Below are positions 42,134-50,278 of a DNA stretch of 64,000 nucleotides, piece after piece. The stretch is from Hypericibacter sp049323455 (lineage in GTDB: Bacteria > Pseudomonadota > Alphaproteobacteria > Dongiales > Dongiaceae): NCBI GenBank assembly GCA_049323455.1, contig JBMONF010000033.1:1-64000 (forward strand). Reading direction: 5' to 3'. Every line of letters begins with the position of its first letter. The stretch's first letter is position 1. The notes under the pieces are model-generated. The model did no database searches, was not told the origin of the DNA, and saw only the letters and a list, made by a program, of their open reading frames with translations. Made by a program: the position numbers and the translations under genes.

Positions 42134-43483
42134 TCAGACGGCGCGCGAGTGGGAGGCCTTCGCGGAAGCCAGATAATCGTCGAAGATCGCGCAGACAGCA
42201 CGCAGGAGCGGGCGCCCGGTCTGCGCGACAGCAATGTGCCAGCCCGCAACCTGCACGAGCCCTTCCTCTTCCATCCGGGCGAGGCGCGCCAGCTCGGGCG
42301 CGAACCGCGCGGGCTTGACCCCGTGGGCCGCACACACGGTCTCGAGATCGACCTCGAGATCGCACATGATCCGCTCGATCACGTCGCGGCGCAGCCGATC
42401 CTCCGGCGTGAGCTGGAGGCCGCGCCGGGTGGCGAGCCGACCTTCGCCCATGGCACGGCTCCAGTCGCGGATGGCGACATCGTTCTGGACATAGCCTTGC
42501 GGCAGCGCGCCGATGGCGGAGGCGCCGAGCCCGAGCAGAACCGGCGCGGAGTCGGCCGTATAGCCTTGGAAGTTGCGATGAAGCCGCCCTTCCGCCCGGG
42601 CTTGCGCCAGCGCATCGCCGGGCCTGGCAAAATGGTCGAGGCCGATAGGAACATAGCCTGCCGCGACGAGGCGCGCGGCCACGGCCTCGAATTGAGCCAA
42701 GCGTTCGGCGGCATCGGGCAGGGCCGCTTCGGGAATCATCCGCTGATGCCGCTTCATCCAAGGCACATGCGCATAGCCGAAGATGGCGAGTCGGTCGGGC
42801 TCGAGCTTCAGCACCTGCTTGATCGTGCGCGCCAGGCCGTCGACGGTCTGATGGGGAAGGCCGTACATGAGATCGATATTGATGGATCCGATGCCGGCTG
42901 CGCGGAGCCAATCGACCGCACGGGCGGTGCAGTCGAAGCTCTGCACGCGGTTGATAGCGGCCTGAACGGTGGGGTCGAAATCCTGCACGCCGATGCTGGC
43001 GCGCGTGGCGCCTGCCTCGGCCCACGCGGCGACGGCCGTCCGGTCGAAGCCGCGCGGATCGATTTCCAGCGCGAACTCGCAATCGGGCCGGAAGTCGAAC
43101 GTCGCTTCGATGGCATTCGCAATGGAATGCACATCGTCGGGTTTGAGGATGCTGGGGCTGCCGCCGCCGAAATGCAGATGCCGGATCGGCTGGCGCGATC
43201 CGAGCGCGCCTGAGACCAGCGCCAGTTCCCTGAGCAGCAGGGCGACATAGTCGGCGATGGGCCCGTAGCGCTGCACGATTTTGGTATGGCAGCCGCAGAA
43301 CCAGCACAGGCTGTCGCAGAAGGGAATGTGGAAGTAGAGCGACAGCGGCGTGGCCGCCGGAATCTCGCCGAGCCAGCGGCGATAGTCGGTCGGTTCGACG
43401 GCTGGCGTGAAATGGGGCGCCGTCGGATAACTCGTGTAGCGCGGCACACCACGGTCGTACTTGGCGATGAGGGCCGAATCCAT
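42134..43483 (-). CDS. hemN: Oxygen-independent coproporphyrinogen III oxidase
   Basis: A 449-residue radical SAM enzyme that converts coproporphyrinogen III to protoporphyrinogen IX without oxygen. The N-terminus YDRGVPRYTSYPTAPHF is typical for HemN. The cluster motif is PFCDSLCWFCGCHTK (C-x3-C-x2-C). Further markers are HFGGGSPSIL, EIDPRGFDRTAV, and YGLPHQTVDG. ATG 43483 fits the family start. An FNR-type box lies 41.5 bp upstream, which supports anaerobic induction. Confidence 0.94.
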   Translation of the reverse strand: MDSALIAKYDRGVPRYTSYPTAPHFTPAVEPTDYRRWLGEIPAATPLSLYFHIPFCDSLCWFCGCHTKIVQRYGPIADYVALLLRELALVSGALGSRQPIRHLHFGGGSPSILKPDDVHSIANAIEATFDFRPDCEFALEIDPRGFDRTAVAAWAEAGATRASIGVQDFDPTVQAAINRVQSFDCTARAVDWLRAAGIGSINIDLMYGLPHQTVDGLARTIKQVLKLEPDRLAIFGYAHVPWMKRHQRMIPEAALPDAAERLAQFEAVAARLVAAGYVPIGLDHFARPGDALAQARAEGRLHRNFQGYTADSAPVLLGLGASAIGALPQGYVQNDVAIRDWSRAMGEGRLATRRGLQLTPEDRLRRDVIERIMCDLEVDLETVCAAHGVKPARFAPELARLARMEEEGLVQVAGWHIAVAQTGRPLLRAVCAIFDDYLASAKASHSRAV

Positions 43484-43517
43484 GGCCCGACAATCGCCTC
43501 GGAACGGTGCCGCCGCC

Positions 43518-43531
43518 TTGACCCAAATCAA
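43518..43531 (-). promoter_or_regulatory. FNR/FixK-type box upstream of hemN
   Basis: TTGACCCAAATCAA matches the palindromic consensus TTGAT-N4-ATCAA with one mismatch. Its centre is 41.5 bp from the A of the hemN ATG. GATTGT on the minus strand sits where the -10 element would be for an FNR site at -41.5. Confidence 0.75.
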
Positions 43532-43617
43532 CCCCCGCCGGGGAAGGGGCGAGCGCCGGGCGCGACCGGTTCCGGGTGCCAGCCGTCCGAAGCTTGGTTC
43601 AATGCGTCAGTATCGCC

Positions 43618-43631
43618 TTGATCCGGATCAA
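43618..43631 (+). promoter_or_regulatory. FNR/FixK-type box upstream of the small conserved gene
   Basis: TTGATCCGGATCAA is a perfect match to TTGAT-N4-ATCAA. A start site 41.5 bp downstream of its centre would be near 43666, with TACAAA at 43655-43660 as -10 element and GGAGG at 43679-43683 as ribosome site. The geometry fits a class II FNR promoter. Confidence 0.85.
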
Positions 43632-43689
43632 AACGAAAGCATGCGTCCCGATGCTACAAAACAACGACTGCACTCGATCGGAGGCGACC

Positions 43690-44007
43690 ATGCTCACTTG
43701 GGAAGATTGCGTTGCGTTATGCGAGTTGACCGAAGCGGAGATTGCCGCGATCGCCGAGCACGAGCATATTCCGATGCTGGTCGCGGCCGAGCTCGGCAAC
43801 TATCTGGTGCATACGCCCAGCGGCCAGAAAGGCATCAAGCGCATGATCCTCGACGATATTGCGGCGGCCCAGGCGCGCGGCGACATCACGCATGCCGTGG
43901 TGCTGAAGCTGGTGCTCAAGCGCTTCGTCGAGGAGCACGCGGATGCCCGCAATGGCGAGCCGTCGATAAGGCCGGCCACCAGTGGCGGTCACTGCGGCTG
44001 CGCCTGA
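43690..44007 (+). CDS. Small conserved hypothetical protein under an FNR-type box
   Basis: A 105-residue soluble protein: an acidic helical N-terminus (TWEDCVALCELTEAEIAAIA, EHEHIPMLVAAELGNYL) and a cysteine-rich end (GGHCGCA). I recognise the LTEAEIAAIAEHEHIP style from unnamed proteins of denitrifying or microaerobic alphaproteobacteria, but know no function. ATG 43690 follows GGAGG. It is between hemN and nnrS and probably transcribed together with nnrS, so a role in low-oxygen or nitric oxide conditions is likely. Confidence 0.75.
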   Translation: MLTWEDCVALCELTEAEIAAIAEHEHIPMLVAAELGNYLVHTPSGQKGIKRMILDDIAAAQARGDITHAVVLKLVLKRFVEEHADARNGEPSIRPATSGGHCGCA

Positions 44008-44160
44008 CGCGGCGGGCCGGGGTCGAAAATCCGCGCCGCCGATTCCCTGTGTTGCGGCGCCGTCGGCGCCAAAACCATGATTGGGACGCGGGTAATGGCG
44101 CGGTGCGGCGTTGTTGCGCACGAACCCCGGTTGCCGCCCGCGCACCGACGCTTCACATTC

Positions 44161-45387
44161 ATGCGCATGAGCGGAAAAGCCATACCGATCGTCCAGATTG
44201 CCGAACCGGCTCGGCCGCGTTCGCGCAGCCGGTGGCCGATCCTCAATGACGGTTTCCGTCCCTTCTTCTTGAGCGCCGCAGTTCTCGCTGTCCTCGCGGT
44301 GCCGATCTGGGTTGTGGTGCTCTCCGGACTGATCGATCTGCCGGTGGCGACGGATCCGCTCGCCTGGCACAAGCATGAAATGACCTTCGGCTATCTCGGT
44401 GCCGTGATGGCGGGTTTTCTGCTGACCGCGATCCCGAACTGGACCGGCCGGCTGCCGCTGGCCGGGGCGCCGCTCGCCGTCTTTTTCAGCCTATGGCTCC
44501 TCGGCCGGATCGCCATGGCGGCTTCGGCCTTGACCGGCCTGGTCGCGGCCGCGGTCATCGATCTGCTCTTTCCGGTGGCGCTGACGGCACTCGTCACCCG
44601 CGAGGTGGTGGCCGGGCGCAACTGGCGCAATCTCGCGGTTTGCCTGCTGGTGGCGGGCTTCGCGCTTGCCGATGGCCTTGCCCAACTGGGCTATATCCGT
44701 GGCTGGAACACCGGCCTGGGCGAGCGTCTGGCGCTCGGCGTGGCGGCCCTGTTGATCGCGCTCATCGGCGGGCGCATCGTGCCGAGCTTTACGCGCAACT
44801 GGCTGGTGAAGCGGGGTGCCACGAAGCTGCCGGCGCCTTTCGGGCGCTTCGATCAGACGGCTCTCGCCGTCACGGCGCCGGCGCTCGCGAGCTGGGCCCT
44901 ATGGCCGGAAGCGCCTTGGTCGGGCGCCGCGCTGCTCCTGATCGGGCTGGTGCACGCGGCGCGGCTCGCTCGCTGGCAGGGCTGGGGCACGGGGGCCGAG
45001 CCGCTCGTTCTGATCCTGCATCTGGGATATGCGTGGCTGCCGCTGGGATTTCTGCTCATGGGCGTTGCGGCGCTCGCACCCGAAGCCGTGCCGACGACGG
45101 CGGCGCTGCATGCGCTGACGGCCGGTGCGATCGGCACGATGACGATGGCGGTCATGACGCGCGCGACGCTCGGCCATACCGGACGCGAGCTTACGGCCGG
45201 CCGCGGCACCGTGACGATCTATGCAGCCATCCTGGCTGGCGCCTTGTTGCGGGTTGCGACCCCGTTCCTGCCGATCGACCCGACCGCGGCTCTGGCGCTG
45301 GCTGGCGGGCTCTGGAGCTTGGGCTTCCTGCTCTTCGTCGCGATCTATGGGCCGCTGATGTTCCGGGCGCGCGGCGCCCGGCATTGA
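44161..45387 (+). CDS. nnrS: NnrS family protein
   Basis: A 408-residue polytopic membrane protein with about twelve hydrophobic segments. Family features are LNDGFRPFFLSAAVLA at the N-terminus, WHKHEMTFGYLGAVMAGFLL with conserved histidines, TAIPNWTGRLPLAG, GGRIVPSFTRNWL and MTRATLGHTGREL. NnrS is a haem- and copper-binding protein tied to nitric oxide tolerance in denitrifiers. ATG 44161 is chosen; ATG 44167 is alternative. It lies 153 bp after the FNR-controlled small gene. No nitrite or nitric oxide reductase is in the window. Confidence 0.9.
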   Translation: MRMSGKAIPIVQIAEPARPRSRSRWPILNDGFRPFFLSAAVLAVLAVPIWVVVLSGLIDLPVATDPLAWHKHEMTFGYLGAVMAGFLLTAIPNWTGRLPLAGAPLAVFFSLWLLGRIAMAASALTGLVAAAVIDLLFPVALTALVTREVVAGRNWRNLAVCLLVAGFALADGLAQLGYIRGWNTGLGERLALGVAALLIALIGGRIVPSFTRNWLVKRGATKLPAPFGRFDQTALAVTAPALASWALWPEAPWSGAALLLIGLVHAARLARWQGWGTGAEPLVLILHLGYAWLPLGFLLMGVAALAPEAVPTTAALHALTAGAIGTMTMAVMTRATLGHTGRELTAGRGTVTIYAAILAGALLRVATPFLPIDPTAALALAGGLWSLGFLLFVAIYGPLMFRARGARH

Positions 45388-45420
45388 TCCGTCGTCGACG
45401 GGCGAAGACGCGGGGGCGAG

Positions 45421-46284
45421 TCAAAGCGCCGTTTCGCATTCGGCCAGAATCGTTTGCAGCCTTCCCAGGGCTCGCTTTTCGAGCTGGCGCACCCGTTCCT
45501 TGCTGACGCCCAGATCGTGGCTCAGATCTTCGAGCGTGGCGCCATTCTCGACCAAGTGGCGCCGGCGGATGATGGTTTCCTCGCGGCTCGGCAACTGCTG
45601 CAAAGCAGCGGCGAGCCAGCGCGAGCGGGTCCGGGCATCGCGGTTCTCGATCACCTGTTCCTCCGGCGTGGCCCGTTCGTCAGCGATCAAATCCTGCCAT
45701 TCGCCATCGCCCCCTTCGCCGAAAGGCTCGTTGATCGAACGATCGCGTGCCGACAGGCGTGCGTCGATGCTCTCGATCGCGTCGAGCGAGACGTCGAGTT
45801 CCCGTGCGAGCTGGGCGCTCTGATCGGGATCGAGCGTGCCGGAGCCCGATTGGGCGATCTTGGTCCGCAGGCGGCGCAGGTTGAAGAACAGCCGCTTCTC
45901 CGCATGCGTCGTGCCGATACGCACCACCGACCAGTTGCGCAGGACATAATCCTGGATCGCGGCTCGGATCCACCAGACCGCATAGGTTGAAAAGCGAACC
46001 TCCCGTGCGGGGTCGAACCGCTCGGCGGCCTGCATCAGGCCGACGGCGCCCTCCTGCACCAGATCCGCGAAAGGGAGGCCATAGGAACGGTAGCGCGTGG
46101 CCTGCGAGATCACCATGCGCAGATGCGCGCTCACGAGCTTGCGCAACGCGCGCTCATCGCGGGCGGCGACCCAGGCTCGCGTCAATTCGCCTTCCTCAAC
46201 GGCGGAAAGCGTTGGCAGGTTCATGGCATAGCGCAGGAGGTTCGGATCCACCCTGTCCATGCCGGAAGAGGCGACACTTGCCAT
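45421..46284 (-). CDS. rpoH: RNA polymerase sigma factor RpoH (sigma-32 family)
   Basis: A 287-residue heat-shock sigma factor. Region 2 includes LVSAHLRMVISQATRYRSYG and the core contact ADLVQEGAVGLMQAAERFDP; the -10 recognition segment is FSTYAVWWIRAAIQDYVLR. The RpoH box is EKRLFFNLRRLR. Region 4 has LEDLSHDLGVSKERVRQLEK. ATG 46284 follows AGGAGG. Alphaproteobacteria often carry two rpoH genes; which this is cannot be told here. Confidence 0.93.
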   Translation of the reverse strand: MASVASSGMDRVDPNLLRYAMNLPTLSAVEEGELTRAWVAARDERALRKLVSAHLRMVISQATRYRSYGLPFADLVQEGAVGLMQAAERFDPAREVRFSTYAVWWIRAAIQDYVLRNWSVVRIGTTHAEKRLFFNLRRLRTKIAQSGSGTLDPDQSAQLARELDVSLDAIESIDARLSARDRSINEPFGEGGDGEWQDLIADERATPEEQVIENRDARTRSRWLAAALQQLPSREETIIRRRHLVENGATLEDLSHDLGVSKERVRQLEKRALGRLQTILAECETAL

Positions 46285-46633
46285 GGTCGTCCTCCTGTGA
46301 CCGTCCGCCGGCACGCGGCGGTTGCATGAGGATTACGACTGTTCCGAGCGGTCGATTCCACGACATCAGGAATATCTCGTCCTGGCAAGGGCCATGTTGA
46401 TGTCACCCCGCGCCGCCATGTGAGTCTTTACATTTTTTGCACGCGGCGCGCGTATGCGCCCCGGAACAAGCAGGAGCTTGCGTCAAAAATGGCCCGCTAA
46501 GTCGTGTGGTTTCTCACCGTTGGCCGCCCGCGCCACAGATTGGCCACGGGAGCCCGTCGGGCGCTTGTGCCTCTGCGAGCAGCGCGTCGATTGGCCGAAC
46601 CCTATCGGCGGCGGGTGGGGCGCCCACCCGATT
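46285..46633. other. Upstream region of rpoH, no gene seen
   Basis: This 349-bp space separates two minus-strand genes. It should hold the rpoH promoter. The only structure I note is a short stem CAAGC-AGGA-GCTTG at 46467-46480, followed by a few A on the plus strand. I see no clear sigma-70 or sigma-32 promoter and no open frame with coding character. Confidence 0.4.
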
Positions 46634-47653
46634 TCAGCCGATGGCGAGCACCAGCTTGCCGGCGAGGCTGCCTTGGCCTAGCCGGCGGTGAGCATCGGCC
46701 GCCCGCGTCAGCGGGAAAGTCTGGGCAATCTCGACCGTGAGGGCCCCGTTGGCGAGCTTGGAGATGCCGTCGGCGACAATGCCGGCTTGGCGCTTTAGCT
46801 CGCGCTCGAGCCCGAACCACATCGGCGTCAGCATCATCACGTTGAGGATGTCGAGGTTGCGGACATAGGCCGTTCCCTCGCTGTCGTCGAAGGGCGCGCC
46901 CATCAGCGTGACGATGCGGCCATAAGGCGCCATGGCCTTGATCGTGGCCAGCGCAGCCTCGCCGCCAACATTATCGAGCGCGACATCGACGCCCTTCCTG
47001 CCCGTCCAGGCATCGACCGCATCTTGCAGCGCCTCTTCGCGATAGAGGATTGGCCGCTCGGCACCCAGCCGCTTCACGAACGCGGCCTTCTCGGGGCCGC
47101 TCACGGTAGCGGCGACGCGGGCACCCTGTTGCGCCGCGACCTGCACCGCCATATGGCCGGTGCCGCCGGCGCCGGCATGGATCAGCACGAACTCGCCCTC
47201 CTCGAGCCGCGCGCGCTCGATCAGCGCCTCCCAGACCGTGATGAAGACGAGCGGCAACGCCGCCGCCTTGATCGGATCGAGGCCGGCCGGCCGCTTCACG
47301 ACGGAAACGTCGGGCACGGTGGCGTATTCGGCGTAAGTGCCGCGGGCCGCGCCGATACCCCCATGGCAGAAAACGACCGGATCCCCCGGCTTCACGTGCG
47401 TGACGGCGCGCCCGACCGCGGCGACGTGCCCGGCGCCGTCATGACCCGGCACGAACGGACGGTTGCTCTCGACATAGGGACCGAACTGGCGGAACCAAGC
47501 ATCGGCAGGGTTGATGCCGGCCGCATCGAGCTTGATCAGGACGTCCTTGTCGCCGGCCGGCCAATCGAGCGGCAGCTCGACCAGCCTGAGCACCTCGGGT
47601 CCACCTCTGCCGTCGGCAATGACGGCTTTCATGGTCTTCGGCAAATCGGTCAT
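46634..47653 (-). CDS. Quinone oxidoreductase-like protein (MDR superfamily)
   Basis: A 339-residue medium-chain dehydrogenase/reductase. Start MTDLPKTMKAVIADGRGG, then GINPADAWFRQFGPYV, PFVPGHDGAGHVAAVG, and the NADP site LIHAGAGGTGHMAVQVAAQQ. The structural-zinc cysteines are absent, so it belongs with zinc-free quinone oxidoreductases. It is divergent from the betaine transporter operon. A damaged copy of the N-terminus of a related gene lies at the other end of that operon. Confidence 0.88.
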   Translation of the reverse strand: MTDLPKTMKAVIADGRGGPEVLRLVELPLDWPAGDKDVLIKLDAAGINPADAWFRQFGPYVESNRPFVPGHDGAGHVAAVGRAVTHVKPGDPVVFCHGGIGAARGTYAEYATVPDVSVVKRPAGLDPIKAAALPLVFITVWEALIERARLEEGEFVLIHAGAGGTGHMAVQVAAQQGARVAATVSGPEKAAFVKRLGAERPILYREEALQDAVDAWTGRKGVDVALDNVGGEAALATIKAMAPYGRIVTLMGAPFDDSEGTAYVRNLDILNVMMLTPMWFGLERELKRQAGIVADGISKLANGALTVEIAQTFPLTRAADAHRRLGQGSLAGKLVLAIG

Positions 47654-47717
47654 TGGGCTGTCTTTCGCAGTTGGTGGGCATACCAGAACATGATGATGGC
47701 TAACTTGAAATCGGTCC

Positions 47718-47740
47718 CTTATTCCCGGTCCTTCCGGGAA
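47718..47740. repeat. Short palindromic repeat next to the 163-bp element
   Basis: TTATTCCCGGTCCTTCCGGGAA ends exactly where the large palindromic element begins. It matches the REP-like half-units elsewhere in the window (TTCGCGGGAATGACG style). The large element may have inserted into such a repeat. Confidence 0.4.
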
Positions 47741-47903
47741 TGACGTGCCCCTGGAGAGTGGTCCGCCTTGAATGGCAGTTCAGGGGACCTCATGAGGCCA
47801 AGCCGGCCTGGCGGCGAAGCGCAGCGGAGCCGGAGGGCCGGCTTGGCCTCGGAAGGCGCCATGAACCAACATTGGAATCGGACCACTCTCCAGGGGCACG
47901 TCA
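47741..47903. mobile_element. 163-bp palindromic MITE-like element with 25-bp terminal inverted repeats
   Basis: The left end TGACGTGCCCCTGGAGAGTG and following GTCCG (47741-47765) is repeated perfectly in reverse at 47879-47903. A second perfect internal pair, GAGGCCAAGCCGGCC at 47793-47807 and its complement near 47837-47851, gives long imperfect symmetry over the whole element. Ends TGA...TCA resemble those of IS3-family elements. It has no transposase, and I see no clear target duplication. It sits in the 377-bp promoter region of the proX operon and could fold into a strong hairpin. Confidence 0.7.
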
Positions 47904-48030
47904 CCAAGTCGTAGAGATTGATTGATAATATGCCCAGAAATTTATATAACCATCCAAATTCTAAACGGCAGGCCGGTCCGGCCGGGTCAAAGAAGCAAAC
48001 ACAAGAAACCAGATATTGGGAGGAAGGCTG

Positions 48031-49002
48031 ATGCAAAGAACCATCAAGTGGGCGATTGCGGCGGTCGCGGCGGTTATGCTCGTTGCCGGCGCCGGATCGG
48101 CCAATGCCGGCACGGTTCCGGAATCGAAGGATACGATCAAGATCGCACTCAACGAATGGACCGGCCAGCTGATTTCCGCCTATCTCTTCGGCGGCATCCT
48201 GCAGCGCATGGGCTATAACGTCGACTACGTGACCGCCGGCGCCGTACCGCAATACACGGCCATGGCCGATGGCGAACTGACGGTCAATCCCGAAAACTGG
48301 GACAACAATACGGGCGACGTTTACCCCAAGGCGATCGCCAGCGGCGATCTGATCAATATGGGCCCGCTCGGCCTGCAGGCGCACGAATCCTGGATCTATC
48401 CGCCCTACATGGAAGAAAAGTGCCCGGGCTTGCCGGACTGGAAGGCGCTCTTCGAGTGCGGCGAGGCCTTCGCCACGCCCGAGACCTTTCCGAAAGGCCA
48501 GGTGATCGATTATCCGGCCGACTGGGCGGCGCGCGCGGCACCCCTGATCACGGGCACGGACCTCCCCTTCGTCGCCATTCCCGGCGGCAGCGAGGGCGCC
48601 ATGATCGCCCAGCTCAAGAGTGCGGTCGCAAACAAAGAGCCGATCATGATGATGTTCTGGGCGCCACACTGGATCTTCTCGCAGCTCGATTTCCACTGGG
48701 TCCAGTTCCCGCCCTATCAGCCCGGCTGCGACACCGATCCCAAGCTCGGGCCCTATCCCGACAAGGTCAACGACTGCGGCCTGCAGCAGGCGAACGTTTC
48801 CAAGGTCGCCTGGAAGGGGATGAAGGAGAAATGGCCGGCCGCCTACAAGCTGCTCCAGGCCTTCACCATCGACAACAAGCTGCAGCAGGCGCTGATGGCC
48901 GAGGTCGACAACAAGGGCCGCGACGTCAAGGACGTGACGAAGGAGTGGCTCGATCAGAACGAGGCCGTCTGGAAGTCCTGGGTCGACGGCGCCTTGATGT
49001 AA
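48031..49002 (+). CDS. proX: Glycine betaine/proline ABC transporter substrate-binding protein
   Basis: A 323-residue binding protein of the ProX/OpuAC family. The signal peptide is IKWAIAAVAAVMLVAGAGSANA. The mature part has IALNEWTGQLISAYLFGGIL and aromatic residues (NPENWDNNTGD, HESWIYPPYME, FWAPHWIFSQLDFHWV) that fit the Trp cage for quaternary ammonium groups. ATG 48031 follows GGGAGGAAGG. A 12-bp perfect hairpin follows its stop, before the ATPase gene. Confidence 0.9.
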   Translation: MQRTIKWAIAAVAAVMLVAGAGSANAGTVPESKDTIKIALNEWTGQLISAYLFGGILQRMGYNVDYVTAGAVPQYTAMADGELTVNPENWDNNTGDVYPKAIASGDLINMGPLGLQAHESWIYPPYMEEKCPGLPDWKALFECGEAFATPETFPKGQVIDYPADWAARAAPLITGTDLPFVAIPGGSEGAMIAQLKSAVANKEPIMMMFWAPHWIFSQLDFHWVQFPPYQPGCDTDPKLGPYPDKVNDCGLQQANVSKVAWKGMKEKWPAAYKLLQAFTIDNKLQQALMAEVDNKGRDVKDVTKEWLDQNEAVWKSWVDGALM

Positions 49003-49026
49003 GGCCTGTCCGTTCGAGCCCGGCCA

Positions 49027-49067
49027 ACCGGGGCGGGAACCCCCACGCGGTGCGGTCCCGCCCCGGT
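49027..49067 (+). promoter_or_regulatory. Intercistronic hairpin after proX
   Basis: ACCGGGGCGGGA at 49027-49038 pairs perfectly with TCCCGCCCCGGT at 49056-49067, with a 17-nt loop. It starts 25 bp after the proX stop and 130 bp before proV. It has no U tract. It is the strongest of the three stems found after binding-protein genes. Confidence 0.7.
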
Positions 49068-49196
49068 CGCCACTCCCAGGAGTACCGGCCCAAGCTTTGG
49101 CGAATGCTCGTTGTTGCACTTGAACCGATCGGATCGCGGCGCAAGTCCGACCAGTATGGGCGGGGTGTCGGGATTGCGCGCGGCTAGCCGAACGGA

Positions 49197-50273
49197 ATGC
49201 TGATGTCCGCAGACGACCGCCGCGACACCATCAAGCTCTCCTGCCGCAATCTCTGGAAGGTGTACGGTCCGAACGCCGAAGGATCCTTTGCGCGGGGCCG
49301 CAGCGCCAATGCCGAGCCGCGCGCCCTGGCCGGGGCGTTGCGCGACGCCGGCAACATCGTCGCCGCCTGCGACGTCAGCTTCGACGTCAGGGTCGGGGAA
49401 ATCTTCGTCATCATGGGGCTGTCCGGCTCGGGCAAGTCGACGGTCGTGCGCTGCCTGTCGCGGCTGGTGGAGCCCACCGCGGGCGAAGTCCTGCTCGACG
49501 GACGAGACCTGCTCAAGGCGTCGCCGCAGGAGCTGATCGAGGTCCGCCGCCACGAGATGGGCATGGTGTTTCAAACCTTCGGCCTGCTGCCCCACCTCAA
49601 CGTCATCAACAACGTCGCCTTTCCCTTGAAGCTGCAGGGCATAGCCGAAGCCGAACGGCGCGAGCGCGCCCAGCGCGTCATCGATCTGGTCGGTCTCAAG
49701 GGGCGCGAATCGGCGTTCCCGCGCGAACTCTCCGGCGGCCAGCAGCAGCGGGTCGGCATCGCCCGCAGTCTCGCGGTGGATCCGCAGCTGTGGTTTCTCG
49801 ACGAACCCTTTTCGGCGCTCGATCCCTTGATCCGCCGGCAGATGCAGGATGAATTCCTGCGGCTGCAGCGGCTGCTGCACAAATCGATCGTCTTCATCAC
49901 CCACGACTTCCTCGAGGCGCTCAGGATCGCCGATCGCATGGCCATCATGCGCGACGGCGAGATCGTCCAGATCGGCTCTCCAGCGGAACTCGTGCTCAAC
50001 CCCGCCGATTCCTATGTGTTGGAATTCACCAGCGAGGTTCCGCTTGCGCGGGTCCTCACGGCAGCCGACGTGGTCGATCCCGGGGCACAGCCGATCGAAG
50101 GCCCACGCATCGACGGACGGACCAAGCTGGAGGAACTTCTGGTGCGACTGTCGGCCCGGCCGGAGGGCGTGATCATAGAGGGCGCCGACGGCAAGGCTCT
50201 CGGCATGGCGACCGCCCGCAGCGTCGTCGCCGCGCTCGCCGCCAGGGGCAACGAGAAGCCTTCGGCCGCCTAG
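49197..50273 (+). CDS. proV: Glycine betaine ABC transporter ATP-binding protein
   Basis: A 358-residue ATPase. The N-terminal part has an unusual insertion (GSFARGRSANAEPRALAG) before the catalytic core. Walker A is GLSGSGKSTVVRC, Q-loop MVFQTFGLLPHLNVINNV, signature LSGGQQQRVGIARSLAVDP, Walker B LWFLDEPFSALDP. A short C-terminal part replaces the usual double CBS domain. ATG 49197 sits after AACGG. It ends 5 bp before proW. Confidence 0.9.
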   Translation: MLMSADDRRDTIKLSCRNLWKVYGPNAEGSFARGRSANAEPRALAGALRDAGNIVAACDVSFDVRVGEIFVIMGLSGSGKSTVVRCLSRLVEPTAGEVLLDGRDLLKASPQELIEVRRHEMGMVFQTFGLLPHLNVINNVAFPLKLQGIAEAERRERAQRVIDLVGLKGRESAFPRELSGGQQQRVGIARSLAVDPQLWFLDEPFSALDPLIRRQMQDEFLRLQRLLHKSIVFITHDFLEALRIADRMAIMRDGEIVQIGSPAELVLNPADSYVLEFTSEVPLARVLTAADVVDPGAQPIEGPRIDGRTKLEELLVRLSARPEGVIIEGADGKALGMATARSVVAALAARGNEKPSAA

Positions 50274-50278
50274 CTCCG

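Noticed and set aside
44056..44070. GGCGCC-GTC-GGCGCC as NNR-type site before nnrS
   Set aside because: It does not match the TTGAT-N4-ATCAA or related CRP/FNR pattern. It may only be a small stem.
47741..47903. Full insertion sequence
   Set aside because: Only 163 bp long with no transposase frame, so at most a non-autonomous element.
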